From the NCBI GenBank assembly GCA_018873245.2, contig JAEMBT020000006.1:7275855-7339854 (forward strand): a DNA stretch of 64,000 bases, written 5' to 3'. This document shows positions 11,801 through 26,403 of the stretch, in pieces. The DNA comes from Archegozetes longisetosus (taxonomy: Eukaryota; Arthropoda; Arachnida; Sarcoptiformes; Trhypochthoniidae). Below the pieces are notes generated by a model, which did not search any database, had not been told where the DNA came from, and saw only the letters and a list, made by a program, of their open reading frames with translations. How positions within the stretch are numbered: position 1 is the stretch's first letter; each line of letters starts with the position of its first letter. Both the position numbers and the translations under genes were made by a program.

Positions 11801-13770
11801 GATTCAATACACTTTCACTCAAATTAATCAAATAACTTCACGGATAGGATCAAAAATCTAATATTCAATCAAATGAGTCAGTTTTGGAAGTAAAGGATTG
11901 AGAAAATTTAGCTCGAGTAATATTTGGGAAAAACTGTTTTTAAATGGTTTTTAAGTTCGAGATAGAATACCACACACATGAAGTCAAGTTTTAATGGCAA
12001 CTAATTTGGCAACTAATTGATTTGGAAAATTTTGGTGCAGTCGTTGTATCAAAGTTTTGTCAAGTACAGCAGTGCAATCAACTTTATTCTCCTAACTTGA
12101 CGTGTCATAGTAAGGACTCCAAAAATGAATATAGTTTCAAATGAAAGAATCTCATACTTTATTACAAATGAATATTGCAAACCGAAGCACTTTTTACGGA
12201 AAAATTAAAAATTAAATTGTGAGTATTTGCAAAGTAGACTTATAAATAACTATAAATGATTACGATATAGCTGCTCGATATAGCTACTTTATTTTGATCT
12301 TTGTCCAATCGACTCGTTGAGAAGTATGTACCTAAATTCAATTGAATCCAATAAGAAATACTTATATTTTTGTTTTATCAAGTTTAATTTAAGTAATTAA
12401 TTTAGCTACTACATAATATTAGCTATTTGCTGACTTAATCATAATTAATAGTATTTGTTAATCAAATTAAAGTTTAATAAGTGGCAATTTGCAAAATAAA
12501 TGATTTAGAAGAAACCCCAACAAATTTGATAAGTATAGAGAGTCTAACTATAATTTTATAATTATTGAAAACAAACTAGTTTTAAATTTAAAAATGATTC
12601 ATTTGAACATTTGAATTTTTTTCAGATAACAACTTTCCGATTTGAAATTATGTCTAATTAATAATGAATAATAGATTTTCAATTCAAATCACTTGAATTT
12701 TTTCAAGAATTTCACCTAAAGATATAAAAAGTTAATGTTTATTCAACACAACGATCATATTTAGCAAAATGTGTTGAGATTAAGGCCCTTAAGGATTGAC
12801 TAAAGTGTGATAAATGCATTGAAAGTTTGAATAAAGGGGCTAATAATGAATGGCTGTTAACATAGAAGAAGTGTTAATATCTAGTTTTATTACCAACAAA
12901 ATATGTATTAAGCAATTTAATACATAAGCGTTTAATTTGTTTTCTTACATTAATACTCGTAATAAATAAACTCGTTTGTCAATTTTCATTCCTATAATTA
13001 TATAGATCGACTTTCTTTTATCTAATCAATCTGTTTAGTTCGGTTTCCACTTTTATCCTTTTATTTTCACTAACTTTACTTTAGAGTTATATTAACATTC
13101 TTCTCAACTCACAAATATTTCAGATGCTTTGCTCTTTAATTTCAATAAATAATAACATTTCTCTATAATTAGACTGATGTCAAACTTGTCAATTTTGGCT
13201 TTCAATTCTTCTGTTCATTAATCAATCTATTTGCATTATACTGAAAATCGATAAATAATATCCATCCAAGATGTTATCTCAAATTGGATCAAAATTGCAA
13301 ATCTATCATCTTAGACGCTTTCCAGAATTGCGATTTTCTGCTTAATTTCGATTAGTCGGCTTTAGTTCATTTGTATTTTGTCGAAGAGCCAAAGTTGAAG
13401 TGCTTTCGTGCATATAGTATTAGTTTTTGGAAACACTCATTATTGTGGCATAGAGTGAAAAATATTTGATCGCTTATGCGCAAGCATTTATCATTCATAA
13501 ATCTATGTCTTTGCGTGATCGTAGGGTTGAAAGTGAAGACTACAAGTTATATTTCATTAGGGCTCATCAGCTTAGATGATAATTATTTAGCTTTTCATAC
13601 AAAGACAAGTGCGTGACTCGATGAGATTTTTCTGAAAAAACTATAGATATCATAAATTCTGTGACTTATATAAGTTGCTTATAAGTAATGCTCATAAGAG
13701 TAAAGATAAATAATATAAAATGAGTTCTTTAAAACCTGAAAGCATCCACTTCAGGACTAAACTTGTTGAC

Positions 13771-13845
13771 TAAAAGTTGGAAAGCTAAAAATTAGAAAGC
13801 TGAAAATTGGAAAGCCAAAAATGAGAAAGCTAAAAATTGGAAGGA
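13771..13845. repeat. 15-bp tandem repeat, five copies
   Basis: Five adjacent units related to TAAAAATTGGAAAGC with point differences. It lies in intergenic DNA and no function is evident. Confidence 0.75.
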
Positions 13846-16800
13846 GCTTCTGGAAAAAATATGGAAAAACGGTGTATATCTAGCAATTTAGCAGAAAAAC
13901 ATCATCGCATCAAACTGTCAGTTTGGAGAAGGGGACGAAAGATTGCAACCGAAAATTGTTAGCTTTACTACTGTGAGATGTATATTAAGGTTTGCATGTT
14001 TAAGACCAATATTAAAGCATTAAGGGTTCTAAATAGCCTCAAGCCCTCTATTCATCCTTTTCAAATAGGTGGCTTTTATTCATTTCCATTATTTATGCTT
14101 ATAAAATATGAGACAAACATATCTATGACTTTTCTACTTTTCTATGATTGATCATTACATTGAGTTATTATTTCTTTTGTTTCGACTTCATTAATCAATC
14201 TATCAGTTTGTAAGAGACCAATCGGACCTATTAGACCAATCAGACCAACAAGATCATTGACACTCTTGCAGCATATTTGTTAGTAGATTTAAAATAATTA
14301 TCACTAAAAGTTTAATTTATGTGAATTTATGTGAGACAATTGCATTAAAGTTTGAGAAAATAGTCTGCGCCGTCATAAAGAAGATGCGGGTCTTCAGAGG
14401 TATTTTCACTTTCAACTAAACACCACAGGCTATCCAATCATCTCATACCTTCACACAGCTTTCAATTCATTAACAAATCACAATTTATTCAATATAGCTT
14501 ACAATGCAAATATTTCATTCAATATCTATTTTGTTTTATTTTTAGATATTTTTCTTTCCTATTAAATCCATTTTAAAGTTGTTTTGCTGATAATTTCGAT
14601 GAATTCACTTCTTAAAGCAATCAAATAAGAGACAATTTTATCAGCAGAACAAATATTATTCTAATTGAAAGATTCACGTTTAGTATTTTGATGTAAAAAT
14701 TAAGATAATCACTATTGACATACATTGATAACGAAATCTGGATGCAAATGTGAAAAGTCAAATCATATGCTGCATGGCTTTTAAGATTAAAAATCAATTA
14801 TTCATAAACTAGTTCTTAGAAGTGATGTTGCAATTTGATTACTCACAGTTACATATATTAAGAAAAATATTTGAGATTATACTATATTTACATAATATTA
14901 AATCTAATGAAACGACTAATCAAATATGAAATGATTATATAAGTTTAATTTGATTTATCCAGGATTTGAGAATAGGGCTGAACAGATATTATCTAAACAC
15001 AATTTAGTGATTGCAAAGTTCTATTAACTAGTCAAATATAACTGACGGCTACTTGCATTATAATATGCTAAAAAATTCAAATTCAACCAAATACCTTCCA
15101 TTTGCATAGTATGTAGTCTCAAGTTAAATAAGACTTCAATTAATCATACACTTGTGTTTCGATGGAAAACAAATTCATGAAAATGCGTTAAATTAGCTGC
15201 AATTCAATGAGGTAACGTCAAGTTTAATTTTTCAAGTTACAGCTTCAAGTGAAGCTTAAATTGAAAAGTCAGTTCAAAATTTATCATTACATCAATTGTT
15301 TAATTAAGGGAGTGCTCGAACTCAGTTTGAAACGTGATGGCGAAGTAAACAATTTTTGCTAAATTTTTTAATTAAAACCAGGAATAGAGGAGAAAGAAGA
15401 AGAAGAAGAAGAAGACGAGATAGTTGTGGAAATTTTGGAAACAGCCGTGAGCAGTTATAGTGTAGACCAGTTATTGTTAGTATGTTTTGGTGTTCATTAT
15501 TGTGTTATGATTACTTGTATGCAAAATGCGGCATAAGATAAAGCAGTTTTATAAAACACCGTGAACATGATGATAAAATAGACGACGTACTAAAGTCACA
15601 GCAGGGTTACAAAGCCTCGAGCAAATAACTGTACCTTATGCTGAATTCATTATCTATTTTACATCACTTATGAAGACATCTGCACTTCTAACGGCATTGT
15701 ATCTGAATAGGCGGTCTTCGACTCAAATTTTTCGTTGATTGAATTAGACTTTTTTAGTCATATACACAAATTTAATATGTGGTGAGTTGTGCTGTCCAAC
15801 TCAGAACCTGCTGTGCAATACTAATGGCTCCAATTTTAACTTACTTCAGATAGTTACAGAGCTTGAGCCAAGCTCAGGGCCAAATTGAGCTGAGCTGGAT
15901 CTTTGAGCCAACACTGAGGTGCAGTGTTTGGATTATTTTAGAGCTAAACTGTCAGACAAACTACTCATTTACTGAGCTATGGTGTTTACGTCTAATTTAG
16001 GCAAAGAGATGGTGAGTTAGTTGAAGGGATAGTAAGTTAGAAAGACTTTTGTATTACTAGAAAGTGACAAACAGTGTATAGCGAGAGTCCCGCTGAGATT
16101 CATTGATTTAATGTTTGAAAATATTAGTCGTGACATGTATTGCTCGCATGACCCCTTACTTGACCTCATTTATTACATGACCTTCGCGTGTGATGTTCGG
16201 TAGGACATAGACCAAATTGATAACCAAAAAGCGTGAAGAAAAAATAACTGCTTGGCTTAGATCACACCCCATTAGAATAGAAGCTAATGCGGGACTTTAT
16301 GATTTTGGAGAGCTTGTTGGGGCCAAACTGTGGCTAATATTGTAATTGCATACGTGCACTAGTAATACCGAACCTTATTGAGTTTTACCTGTTTTAGGTG
16401 TTGACCAAAACTTTTTCTATTGAGTTGAAAATCTAATTGCTATAGTATATGAAACAAATAATTTCCATAAACAGGGTGCTTTATGACGGCATTCACAAAG
16501 AATGCTTATTAGTAATTACCAGAGAAACGTGACTAACTTGTGGTTTTATTGGTTAGATATAGGTTTTGGTTAGATAATAGAAAAATAAATGCTTCACGAC
16601 TTACAGGGGGAAACGCTAATTAAATCTACTACTTAGGCAGTCATTAACAAACATTACCTTCTTCTATGAACCATCTTCTTCTTACCATCTTCTATGAGCC
16701 ATCTTCTCCCCAATTATATTCTGCTGCGCGTTTAGCATAACTAAAATTAGCATTTTGTTCAAATCTAGAAAATATCACAAATAATAGTTATCAATTCGTG

Positions 16801-19800
16801 ACCGTTTTAGCATAATATATACGCATTGCTGTCAATTTTGATCAGTTAAACGAATAAACAGATGAAAAATATTAGGAAAGGCAAAGCTTAAAAATAATGA
16901 ATCAGTTCAGAGTCTTGTAATCGCGCGGAATCTCATATACGAACTAAAATAAGAACCAATATGATTATAATGGTGTTAAACCCATCATTTTACACACTTT
17001 GTTTAACACTTATCATTACCACATAGGCAGCACGTCCATCAACACTAAAAATTGTCCAAATACATATATTAGCAAACTATGAATGACAGCCGTTTCTTTG
17101 TCATTAACTTTTCCACTAAAAGTCTATCTTCTTCTTAACTTCTTTCAATGGTTAGTAAAGCCCACAAACTAGCTCTGAATTAATTATCTTCAGCTACAAA
17201 CGTAAACTTTTCTTTCACAACAACACACAAACCTGAAGTTAAGTCGGTATTGACGCCAATGTTGACGCAAGTTTTGTGATCGCCGATAGTTCGAACTCGA
17301 CCGAAACTAATATTATTAACCGCATTAATATAGCTCACTATTTCATTGAAAAATATAAGACTGATCCATCTTTCCAGTTACGTAAAACTTTCCAATTCTT
17401 TACTAACAGTTTCTTAATTACTTTTCTGCATCAATTTTATTTTATCTTTTCATTCAAAAATTGCTTTGAGAAAAACAGACATCAATTTTGATTTAATTAA
17501 CTTTTCTATCGAACAAACTAATAATTAAAACGTGTCTAAAGCTTTCGTGAATTGATTTTTGATCAAAAATAAAATTTTTAGCCATTATTCATCTGTTTAT
17601 GATTAATGCTTTCATGTCATCGAGTTGTTTAAAACTTTTTAATTAACATCGATTTGCAAATAAAGGCTCTGCGAGTTTATTAAACAATAGTATCGTTTCG
17701 TCATTTATTTTGATTAAACTTTTTTTCCTCATACTTTCTAACTTTTCTTGGTCTTATGGTAGATATTTTCACATAGCTTTTCATATTTTACTGAGTTTAA
17801 GTCTAATTTCTATAGATTTATATCTAGTAGTATAAAAAAGTTAAATGAAACGTTCACCTCGAGTCCTATTTATCACTAATTCAAATATAGGTAACGATAA
17901 ATAACACGAAATAATTGAAATGATTAAAAATGAAGTGCCCTAAATGTAAAACAATAAGTTTAAAAGAACAAACCAATTCTAAAGAGTACAAACAAAAAAT
18001 CAATTGAATTATGTTTAGGATTATATTTTAATTGGTGCCACACTTAATCCATTAATGAAAGTGTGAGCAAAACAATATTTTTGTTGGGAGTACGAACAGT
18101 CTACAAAAGCAAGTCAACTGAGTTTCTTGAAAGGATAACCAACAGTTTTAAGTATTTTAGATAAAATGTGTGCAGTAAATCAATTTATAATCTAGTAATC
18201 AATTATTGACTAGATGGTGTATTTTCGTGTAGTAAAACTGTCGGTTTGCCATTATAAATCGTATAGGTTAGTAAAAAAATAATATTTATAAACATTGTCG
18301 TTTAGTGTCGCACACATTTTCAAATGTTCGGTACGTTTTAGTGGAGTACATACATTAGAGCGGCTCCAACTTTATTGCAATTGCAGTTGTATTGGGTCAG
18401 ACAGGCGTAAAAGAAAATATATATCTCTCCATTGATACTATTGAGGACTGGTGTCAGAGCTCTGTTCTCTCTTCATAAACTTATGAATGGATTTTACTTA
18501 GATTTCAAATAAGTCAACTCATAGTAGCAATGTTTGAGTGGAATACTAAACAAGTTAGTCATTACAAGCAGAGCTCCTTTTTCATTCAGATTGACTCTTA
18601 TTGTTGTAATTTCCAATTTTTTAACTACGAATAATCGGATCAACAGATGCCAACTTTTTCTTTTATGTACTTTATGCTTTTCTTATTAATACTTATACAT
18701 TTATGATTTTTTAACCTCATCCAAATCATTTTCATCTAATGTGAAATGTCTGCGCAGCTATCTGTCAAAAAATAAGCCAATCATCTCAACAAATCTAATT
18801 TTTTACTATTTTTTACTTATTTTCGTATATTTCAAGTTAAAAGTTACGCAGACAAAGATAGTTAGTAATCATAATCACAATCAATTTTTGTAACTCTTTC
18901 GTTTTTTCTTCTTAAATTTTCAACTCAATGTTATTTGAATAGCTGAAACACTCAGTTTCTAGGTTGAAATTTGAATGCAAATTTTAATACTAATCAAATC
19001 ATTTTGCAAGTATTATGCCTTATAACTTATTCAGCTTGAATTTCATTAACTTTGTAGTATGATTTTGAAGATCTGAGTTTATTAGAGACCTAATGGACAT
19101 AGTTATACCCAATCTTATATTAATAGCCAGTTGGTTGGGTCCGTGCTATAAAGTTCTACTCTTAATATTATCTCAATACAAAAAATCAATACTTTATAGC
19201 AACCATCCGACAAGTTGTCTGTCACATCAAATATTGTTTATAAACAAAACTTCTTTCTTGAAATCCAAATTCAATTTATATTCAAATTATTCATACTTGA
19301 TATTCTATCCAATATTTTTGACTCCTTGATCAAATAAAGTTTTCAAACTGAATCACGCCGTTTGGTATCGAACCGATCTTTCACTAGTCTTTCAAATGAA
19401 AAATATTGTTCATTCTCGATATAAAAGCCCAAAAAATCACAATTGTGAACAATTTCAGTAAAAAAACAGAAAATCTTATATTTTCCTGTTATGTTATACC
19501 AGCAAATGATTGAAAAATAACATCAGTATTTTCTTGTTCGTTAACTGTTTATGTTTGAAGAACTGTTTAAAAAACTTAGTATTTGACCACTAGAAGAAAC
19601 CCGAAGTATAAACAAGTACGTATTCAAATAGGAACAATCGTCAGTGAATTTATGACTTGTTATGACTGCTAAGCTGATTCAGCTATTAACTTTTTGGTCA
19701 GTTATATAATTTGGGATCAATTAAATCAATTATTACACCACTGGTGTTGATTAATCAACATAAACTATAGGGTTCAGGACTTCAGTTTCAATGGCAAGTA

Positions 19801-20624
19801 GATAGAAAATAATATTTCAGTATTCAATTGATAGATAGGTTGGAATGGCTGAAAGGCAGACATTAATCAAAAGTATAATGACTGGTGACCAACTTCTCTC
19901 TGACTATAGCATGTCTAAGTTGACCATTTGAAAAAATAAGAGAAGCATCAATTGTAGAAAATGACAAAGAAGTAGTAGCGCTGACTTTATCATCAAATAG
20001 ACTCTAACAAGGCAAGTGTTAGGGGGTTGAGGGGAAGGCACACCTTGTTATTCTAGGCTTTCAACACCTTGTAGGCACATAGAGGCAAAAAAGTTTATGA
20101 TTTATATTTGTAGCATTGGGTGCGTTCTCCTTGTTGTTATTGTCGCCGAGATCTGAGTAAATTTCAAAGTTAGCTTCCTTTCAAATTTGGTGCATTTGTT
20201 ATTTGATATAAATAGTATGTTATTAGCCTCCTGCTGCTCAGACGCAAAAAACACTATACCATTTCATACCTTACACTCCACCAGTACACACCAGTCGGTT
20301 ATGTAATCCCCTTAAAAACTTAGGCCATTATAATTGCAGCTCCAGTTCAAACAAATCGATTATTATTTCTCAAATACACGATCTGAAAATCCCTATTAAA
20401 AAATATATTAGAAATATCTTGTTCCTCGCTTAGAGCGGCATATCGTTAGCACGACTCGGTCTCAATTAAATGTAGCGCTTTTAAATAAAACTAAATGTCG
20501 ACTTATGATTTTAGGTATTTATGAGTCCGAATTTTGTACTTCAGTATTAATTTTGATATTGCAATCACGGCTATTAACTCTGAATAATAGTAGTGCTGAT
20601 TACACGGTGTGTGTTATGTGAACA

Positions 20625-20684
20625 GTGTATGCCATGTTCACACCGTGTAAGCTATGTTCGCACCATGTAGGCTATGTTCACACC
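20625..20684. repeat. 20-bp tandem repeat, three copies
   Basis: Units at 20625-20644, 20645-20664 and 20665-20684 share the core GCTATGTTCACACC. A partial related copy precedes them around 20603-20624. The array is GC-richer than its surroundings. Confidence 0.85.
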
Positions 20685-22023
20685 AAAAGCTAACATTTAC
20701 CAAAACTGACGGCTAATGTGTTTTACAGAAACGACAGCCTAATCATATCGTGTTTCCATCTAAGCTATACTTTGATGCATTGCTATAATCTTTTATTCAC
20801 AAATTCCTCTCGATTTACATTAGAAGTCAAGAGTCAATGAGATGATATATAAATAATGAATAGTTAGCAAATCATGAATGAATAGTTTATTGGTGATACC
20901 TTCGAGTCATGGCTTAGTTCCGAAAAGCTGTGAATTAGATTTCATATTGAGACCATATTGAGAAGAGAATGGTTAGGGAAATAAGAAGCGGCGGATAAAG
21001 TGCTCAGACTGGTCACTAAAAAGGACACGAATCACTTGAGGCTAGTAATTGAACACACAGGTTGATAATAGGGTTTTTTTATTTAATTAACGTTTATTCA
21101 ATACATTAACGCTTAAATCCAATGCATTAACGCTCAAATCCAAGCCAAGGACATGCCTATGATTTTCGGCTTTTATTAGCTCTTGATCATATTTTCCGTC
21201 AAACTTTCACGATCACTTCTAATTGTAGTTTTGATTTAGTAATAAAACATTAATAAAATGGTTTTATTATCACGATTTGAATTATTAGTGATCACTCATG
21301 ATATGTTTCGATAGCTATAAACTATGATTTAGAAAGTGTTGTCACAACAAACAACACTTTAAAACATTAATAAATTGTTAATCAATGGTGTTTGAAAGGC
21401 GTTTATAATCACACTTAAAAAATTAGTTTTCAACTTACAGTTACTTTTAGGATATGTGTTGAATTTATTATCTAAACACAGTTATTAATTGTATAGATGT
21501 ATTTGAAAGATAAGCGGCTTTCTTATTTTCTATACTAATCTAATAAACATTGAATCACTTGAGAAATCTGTTTTTCCAGTTTAGTTCTTTTTATTCTAAA
21601 TTATAGGAGAATAACTAACTTCATAATTCAACTTATCTATCTATAATCTATCTATATCTACCTCATACTTTTTATTTCATCTCATTCAAAACTACTTCAG
21701 ATAACTAAATTTCAAAACACTTTTATCAAATATATCTTAACTAATGTTAACCATTCACAAGTCAATATTATTTAGGCTAATTGTTAGGTCAATTTAGTAA
21801 GTTTAGTTAACTACTAAAGTCGTGGAAAATATCAACTCAGAATTTGATTTTCATCACACTTCTCTTATTATCTTAAACATTTACTGTTAATATTTTACAA
21901 TTATGTCAATTTAAATATTGAGAACAAAACATATATATACTTGAACATTTGGCTATTAAATGTTGAATTGATTTTATTTATAAAATGCAGCATATTGTCT
22001 TTATACAACCCATGCTTAGGAAC

Positions 22024-22029
22024 TTTATT
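22024..22029 (-). terminator. Polyadenylation hexamer for the RERG-like gene
   Basis: AATAAA on the minus strand about 185 nt past the stop at 22213 of the RERG-like GTPase. It is the nearest canonical hexamer; a second lies at 21973-21978. Confidence 0.4.
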
Positions 22030-22212
22030 AAACCACAATTTTCTAGTTTAAACAATTGCGGTTCAATTTGGCCAACTTTTTTAACAAATTGTCTTTTCGT
22101 AAAGCATATACATTTTGGTTGAACTAATTAATTGCGAAATAACTGAAACTAAGTATTTGTTGATAGTTATGATAATCCTGCTAATTATCTGATTCTATTT
22201 TTAGAGATCAAC

Positions 22213-23460
22213 TCAACCAATGGTGGATCCATTACTAGTCGACCCTTTGATTCCAATGACAACTCTATCTAGCAGTGAAGGAGTTAATGATTTTGGAACG
22301 ATTTTGTTTTTCTTGACCCAACGATAAAGATCAATAAATAATTGATTGACGAGTTGGTCGGCGACACTGATTTCTCCGTAATATAGTGTCGTCAGCTCAC
22401 TATATTCTGTGCATAATATCTCGCCCTCTTCAACGCTAACTTGCCTTTTATCAACAAATACACATTTCATTAATCTTTTAACTCTAAATTATTATCTATT
22501 TCTACCTTAGATGAACCAAATCACTCTTATTGCCAACTATCGCTATCAATGGAATTTGTGTTCCAGTGGTTGCTGTCAACATTCAACTCATTTTCAGTTA
22601 ATACTCGTTTGGATTAAGGCAATAAAATTAGTTACTCTCAACTGCAACACTACAGAAAAGTAAGTACTCTTTGTTCCAAAAAGTCTATTTATCAGTTTTT
22701 TGATAAATTTGAGGACGAGACAACTCATCTAGATTTCTATCAAATATGAGTATAATATTAATAAATCAATGACAAGTTGACAACTTTCTAACCATAGATT
22801 TTCAGTCATATTAATGAAATATAGCACAAAGCAATCAGTTTCAGTCTTTCGTGGTTTAAAAATGAGTTATGCCCGTAAATAAGTTATGATTGTTCTAAAA
22901 TGAATGCCTCGTCAGTCTTATGCAACCTTATCTCAGATCAATACATGACTCTTTGGAACCAACTGTACTTGTGATTCATCTTAGTTTAGACTTATTGACA
23001 AACTTAAGACAAACCTTTTAATTGGACGAGATTTTTAAGAAGATTTTTAACATAAATGAAACTTTGTCTATCTGTTATTGAATACATAAGTAGAAAAAGG
23101 TCTGAAGAATGAGAAGAGACATCGAAATTAGATATGGAAAGGCTTGATGGAGAGGAAGCGTCGAATATGTCAAATATTATCGAATCGTTATCGATCATCA
23201 CTTCGTGTTTATATCTATTATCAAATCCGTGTTCGTATTCCATTATATAACGACGAGTCAAAAATCGTACTACAATCGCTTCAAATCAGATACTTATTAC
23301 TTTTCATTCTTATCTATCATTCTTCTACGTCTAACTCACCACTTTTTCCTACATTTCTATCTCCAAGAATTGCCACTTTGATCTCGCATAATGAAGATTT
23401 TTTCCTTTTGAGGACAACTTTTGAGGAGGAAGTCGGAGAATTGGCGGACATTATAGACAT
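22213..23460 (-). CDS. RERG/RASL12-like small GTPase with degenerate switch regions (four exons)
   Basis: Ras-superfamily protein of 227 residues. Exons are 23460-23340, 23278-23015, 22572-22506 and 22444-22213. Introns of 61, 442 and 61 nt all have GT-AG ends and every join keeps frame. The start is the first ATG (23460), two sense codons upstream of a second in-frame ATG, and a TGA lies just upstream in frame. The P-loop GDRNVGKS is at 33-40, followed by AIVVRFLTRRYIMEYE as in RERG. The G4 motif NKSD is at 143-146, then RQVSVEEGE. The switch I Thr is replaced by Gly (about 58). The G3 box DTAGQ reads DASSP (80-84), losing the Gly and the catalytic Gln. The G5 box reads EIS instead of ETSA. 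There is no C-terminal CaaX, as usual for this family. It may be GTP-locked or a pseudo-GTPase. The exact paralog (RERG, RERGL or RASL12) is uncertain. Confidence 0.88.
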
Positions 23461-26403
23461 GAATGAAGCGAATTGTCAATAATTATGATAATATCACAAT
23501 ATTTTGTAATTCATTTTGCTCTTAACATTTATCAGTTATGTGCGCATATCTTCTCTTATTCTATATTTATCTCAAGAATTTCTGGTTATTTTTAGCTTTA
23601 GTTCCCAACTCTTTAAAAATAAATTCAATTCTTTCAAAACAGTTGTTCAGTTTACGCCGAGTGCTAAAAGCACTCAAATGTTCGAAGTTTTGTAAATCAA
23701 TACAATATTTATTGCTCTAATGCATCACATCTTACGTGAAGTGCTCGAAAAAGTTTAGTACTGTTTCAATCATTAAACCTTTCAATTTTACAGACTAGTT
23801 CACTTTAAACTTAATTGAAACTGTTCTACTAAATCAAAATCTTCTCTGACTATCCAAATTTGTGAGGATGTAGCTTGTAGCTTTCAAATGTTTAAGATCC
23901 GACTCTGGTTTATGTGTCAAATGAAAAATTGTTATTATATTGATAAATACTATGACAATTGAATTTTGGTATCGAATCAAAAGAAAAATTACGTTAAATT
24001 TGATTCGTCTTTTTGGAAGTAAGAGTAAACTTAATATAATTTCATATAATTTTGTTTTGTTTCCCCAGAGTATGACTTTTACTAGTTATATCTCTAATCT
24101 TGAAGAAGAAAAGAGTGAGTGGTTTGTTGAGATAATATGAACTACTGGGATCAAACGAAAGAATGGATGAGAAACGAATTTAGATAGAAATGTGGATAAT
24201 AGCTGTCAGCACGGATGTCAACTACAACTGAACAGTAAAGCTAACCGAGTGTTAGCTAACCGAGTGTTATACACCTGAATGGATCGAACCTTTATCCAAA
24301 GCACTTTTTGTACCATTCATTTTTCATTCCTCTGGTTATGCAAAATGAATCATCACTTCTATTTTTAGAATAAGCTCTCTCTTAAAACTAACAACACTTT
24401 GATTCTTTCACAGCAAAAAATCAAAATTTATTCAATATTCGAGTAAAGCTTATTTACTGAGAGCCCAATTAGTTCATTATTGAGATTTTGCAGATTTCGC
24501 TTTAGCTGAGATTAAGTTATTAGCTTTGTAAATTTTTCGATTCCTGATTTCTGCTGTTTAAATAATCAAACTTGCAAATTTATGAAGAATGAAAAAATCA
24601 CATTTTTTCTAATGTGTTTTCAATTGAATTTTTTCACTGTGTTTGTAAGTTCGCAGTCACAGTAATGTAAATTCATTTTTGAATTGCAAAATTTTGTTGC
24701 AGGATTAAATTCTTTACAAATGAAATCTTTATGCAAATTCATTGATCTGCAATGTTCGTTCTTTTTGGTTTATGTTTGTCCACATGAAAACTGCTGGTAT
24801 ATCGCAGTTATAACCTCCAGTCTGGGTTTTTAGAAATCATTTTTGAACTAAAAAGTAGGCTATTAGATGCATACATATACCAGTACAATGCCATCTGAAC
24901 ACTGTATACAGTCTGTAAATCAGTGAGCAAACCAAATTATGATTAACAGAACTGAAGCATAAACTGAAGCATAGCTTGTTGTTTGAGTCGACTTAATTCA
25001 ATTATCAACCAATGGTTCATCGATTCGTCGAGTCAGTGCTATTGTGGGCTATCACTAATAGAAGTAATACTGCAGATAGCACTTTATGGCTCTGACAAGA
25101 AGAAATGTGGTATAAAAACTAAGAACCGTCTGAAAATTAAACGAACAATTGAGTGCAATGTTAATTTAAGAGAACGTTGAGTCACCATAACTAAATGAGG
25201 TACTTATGACAACAAATTTTCAAATGAAATTTTCAACCAAAATTATACTTGAACTCGTTCTCACTGAAGAATCTATGTAAAACTGTTGAAACTGAGCGTA
25301 AATGTGAAGTAAAGGTTAACATGATTGAATATGACATTTTGCCTTTCTATTAAATGCTAATTTGGAATATATGCAAATTTTGTTATTTAATATTCTTAAA
25401 TGCACGTTAAACTGCAACTTTAGATTGCACTTAAGTTCTATTAGTATTTCTTACAGTAAAGTCAGTTTTAATAGATAACTTATTTTAATATCTCAGGCTT
25501 TAGTTCTTCCTTCAATGTCAACCTTTTATTCCTCAACTCATCCAATAAGACATGTTTTTATATTTTTAGCAAAAATGCAGTAAAATCTCTTATTAACAGA
25601 CTCGAGTAAACTTTGAACTTTCTAAAGATCCAATTTAGAAGTTGTGTCTATTCTCTAATATTTAGTGAGAGCAATTTTTGTAAAAGAAATTTTAGCAGAT
25701 CCAGAGTTTTTAATTACTTTATTATGTGACTCACATCTGTACTGGCACGTTCTCATGAAAATAGGCACTTGAAGAGATGGTATAATCAGTTTTTTTTGTT
25801 TAAATTGTGGTGTTTCCATTGACTTAATTTGAAGTAAAAATTGTAGAAAAACTCAGGAACAAAATATATTCTACTCTGATTCCTGTGTCTCATCATTAAA
25901 ATAAAACTGTTCAAATTTATTCCATAGTTGGTACTCTGTAAAGTTTGAAAAGAAGCTGCAAATAAATAATTTATTTTGAGCAAAATGCTTTTCATTTTGA
26001 ATGATGGTTTAAAATTCTATACTATTCTTTTCGCAAATGTTTTTTATTTGTTACATAAATAAATCGGCCAATGGATTAGGGAATAGGAAAGATCGAGAAA
26101 ACTGCTGGAAATAAAAACAATAATGCTTTAAGGAATCAAAATACAAAAGCTCTTATTTCTGAGCAACAATGTTATTTTTTCCAATATCTTTCATAAACAA
26201 AACGATATAAGTGTAACACTTGTGATCAATTGAGAATTAGTCAGAATCGACACTTTCATACGAAATTGTTAAAGTATATTGAAAGCAAGAATATTAGTAA
26301 TACATCATTCATGTTAAAAGTAATCATCAATTGAAAGAACAATGGAGCAACAGAGCAATAGAGTCATAGAGTGATACAGTTATGGAGTAATACGACAATA
26401 CAT

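Larger units (their letters stand above)
8885..22212. other. Gene-poor interval between achaete-scute and the RERG-like gene
   Basis: About 13 kb of AT-rich DNA with no supported exon. Visible structure is limited: a (GAA)n run at 15394-15415, a 15-bp repeat array at 13771-13845 and a 20-bp array at 20625-20684. There is a GC-richer patch at 15840-15930 rich in GAGCC/GAGCT words, and a TATATAA string at 9266 followed by ACGCGTG. No transposase or RNA gene was recognised. Confidence 0.5.

Noticed and set aside
18190..18235. miR-279/996-like string TGACTAGATGGTGT with a short inverted repeat
   Set aside because: Only the seed matches. The stem is about 7 bp with a poor lower part, so it does not fold like a pre-miRNA.
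22445..22470. An apparent start MKCVFVDKR for the last part of the RERG-like gene
   Set aside because: These codons lie in the 61-nt third intron. The GTAGAA donor at 22505 and AG acceptor at 22445 join NKSDLVHL to RQVSVEEG as expected for the family.
23144..23482. 112-codon plus-strand frame
   Set aside because: It runs antisense across exons 1-2 and intron 1 of the RERG-like gene, whose spliced protein has clear GTPase motifs. The plus-strand product has no family features.
24255..24300. tRNA B-box-like GGTTCGATCC on the minus strand
   Set aside because: No A-box or cloverleaf can be formed upstream. The adjacent sequence is a 17-bp direct duplication.
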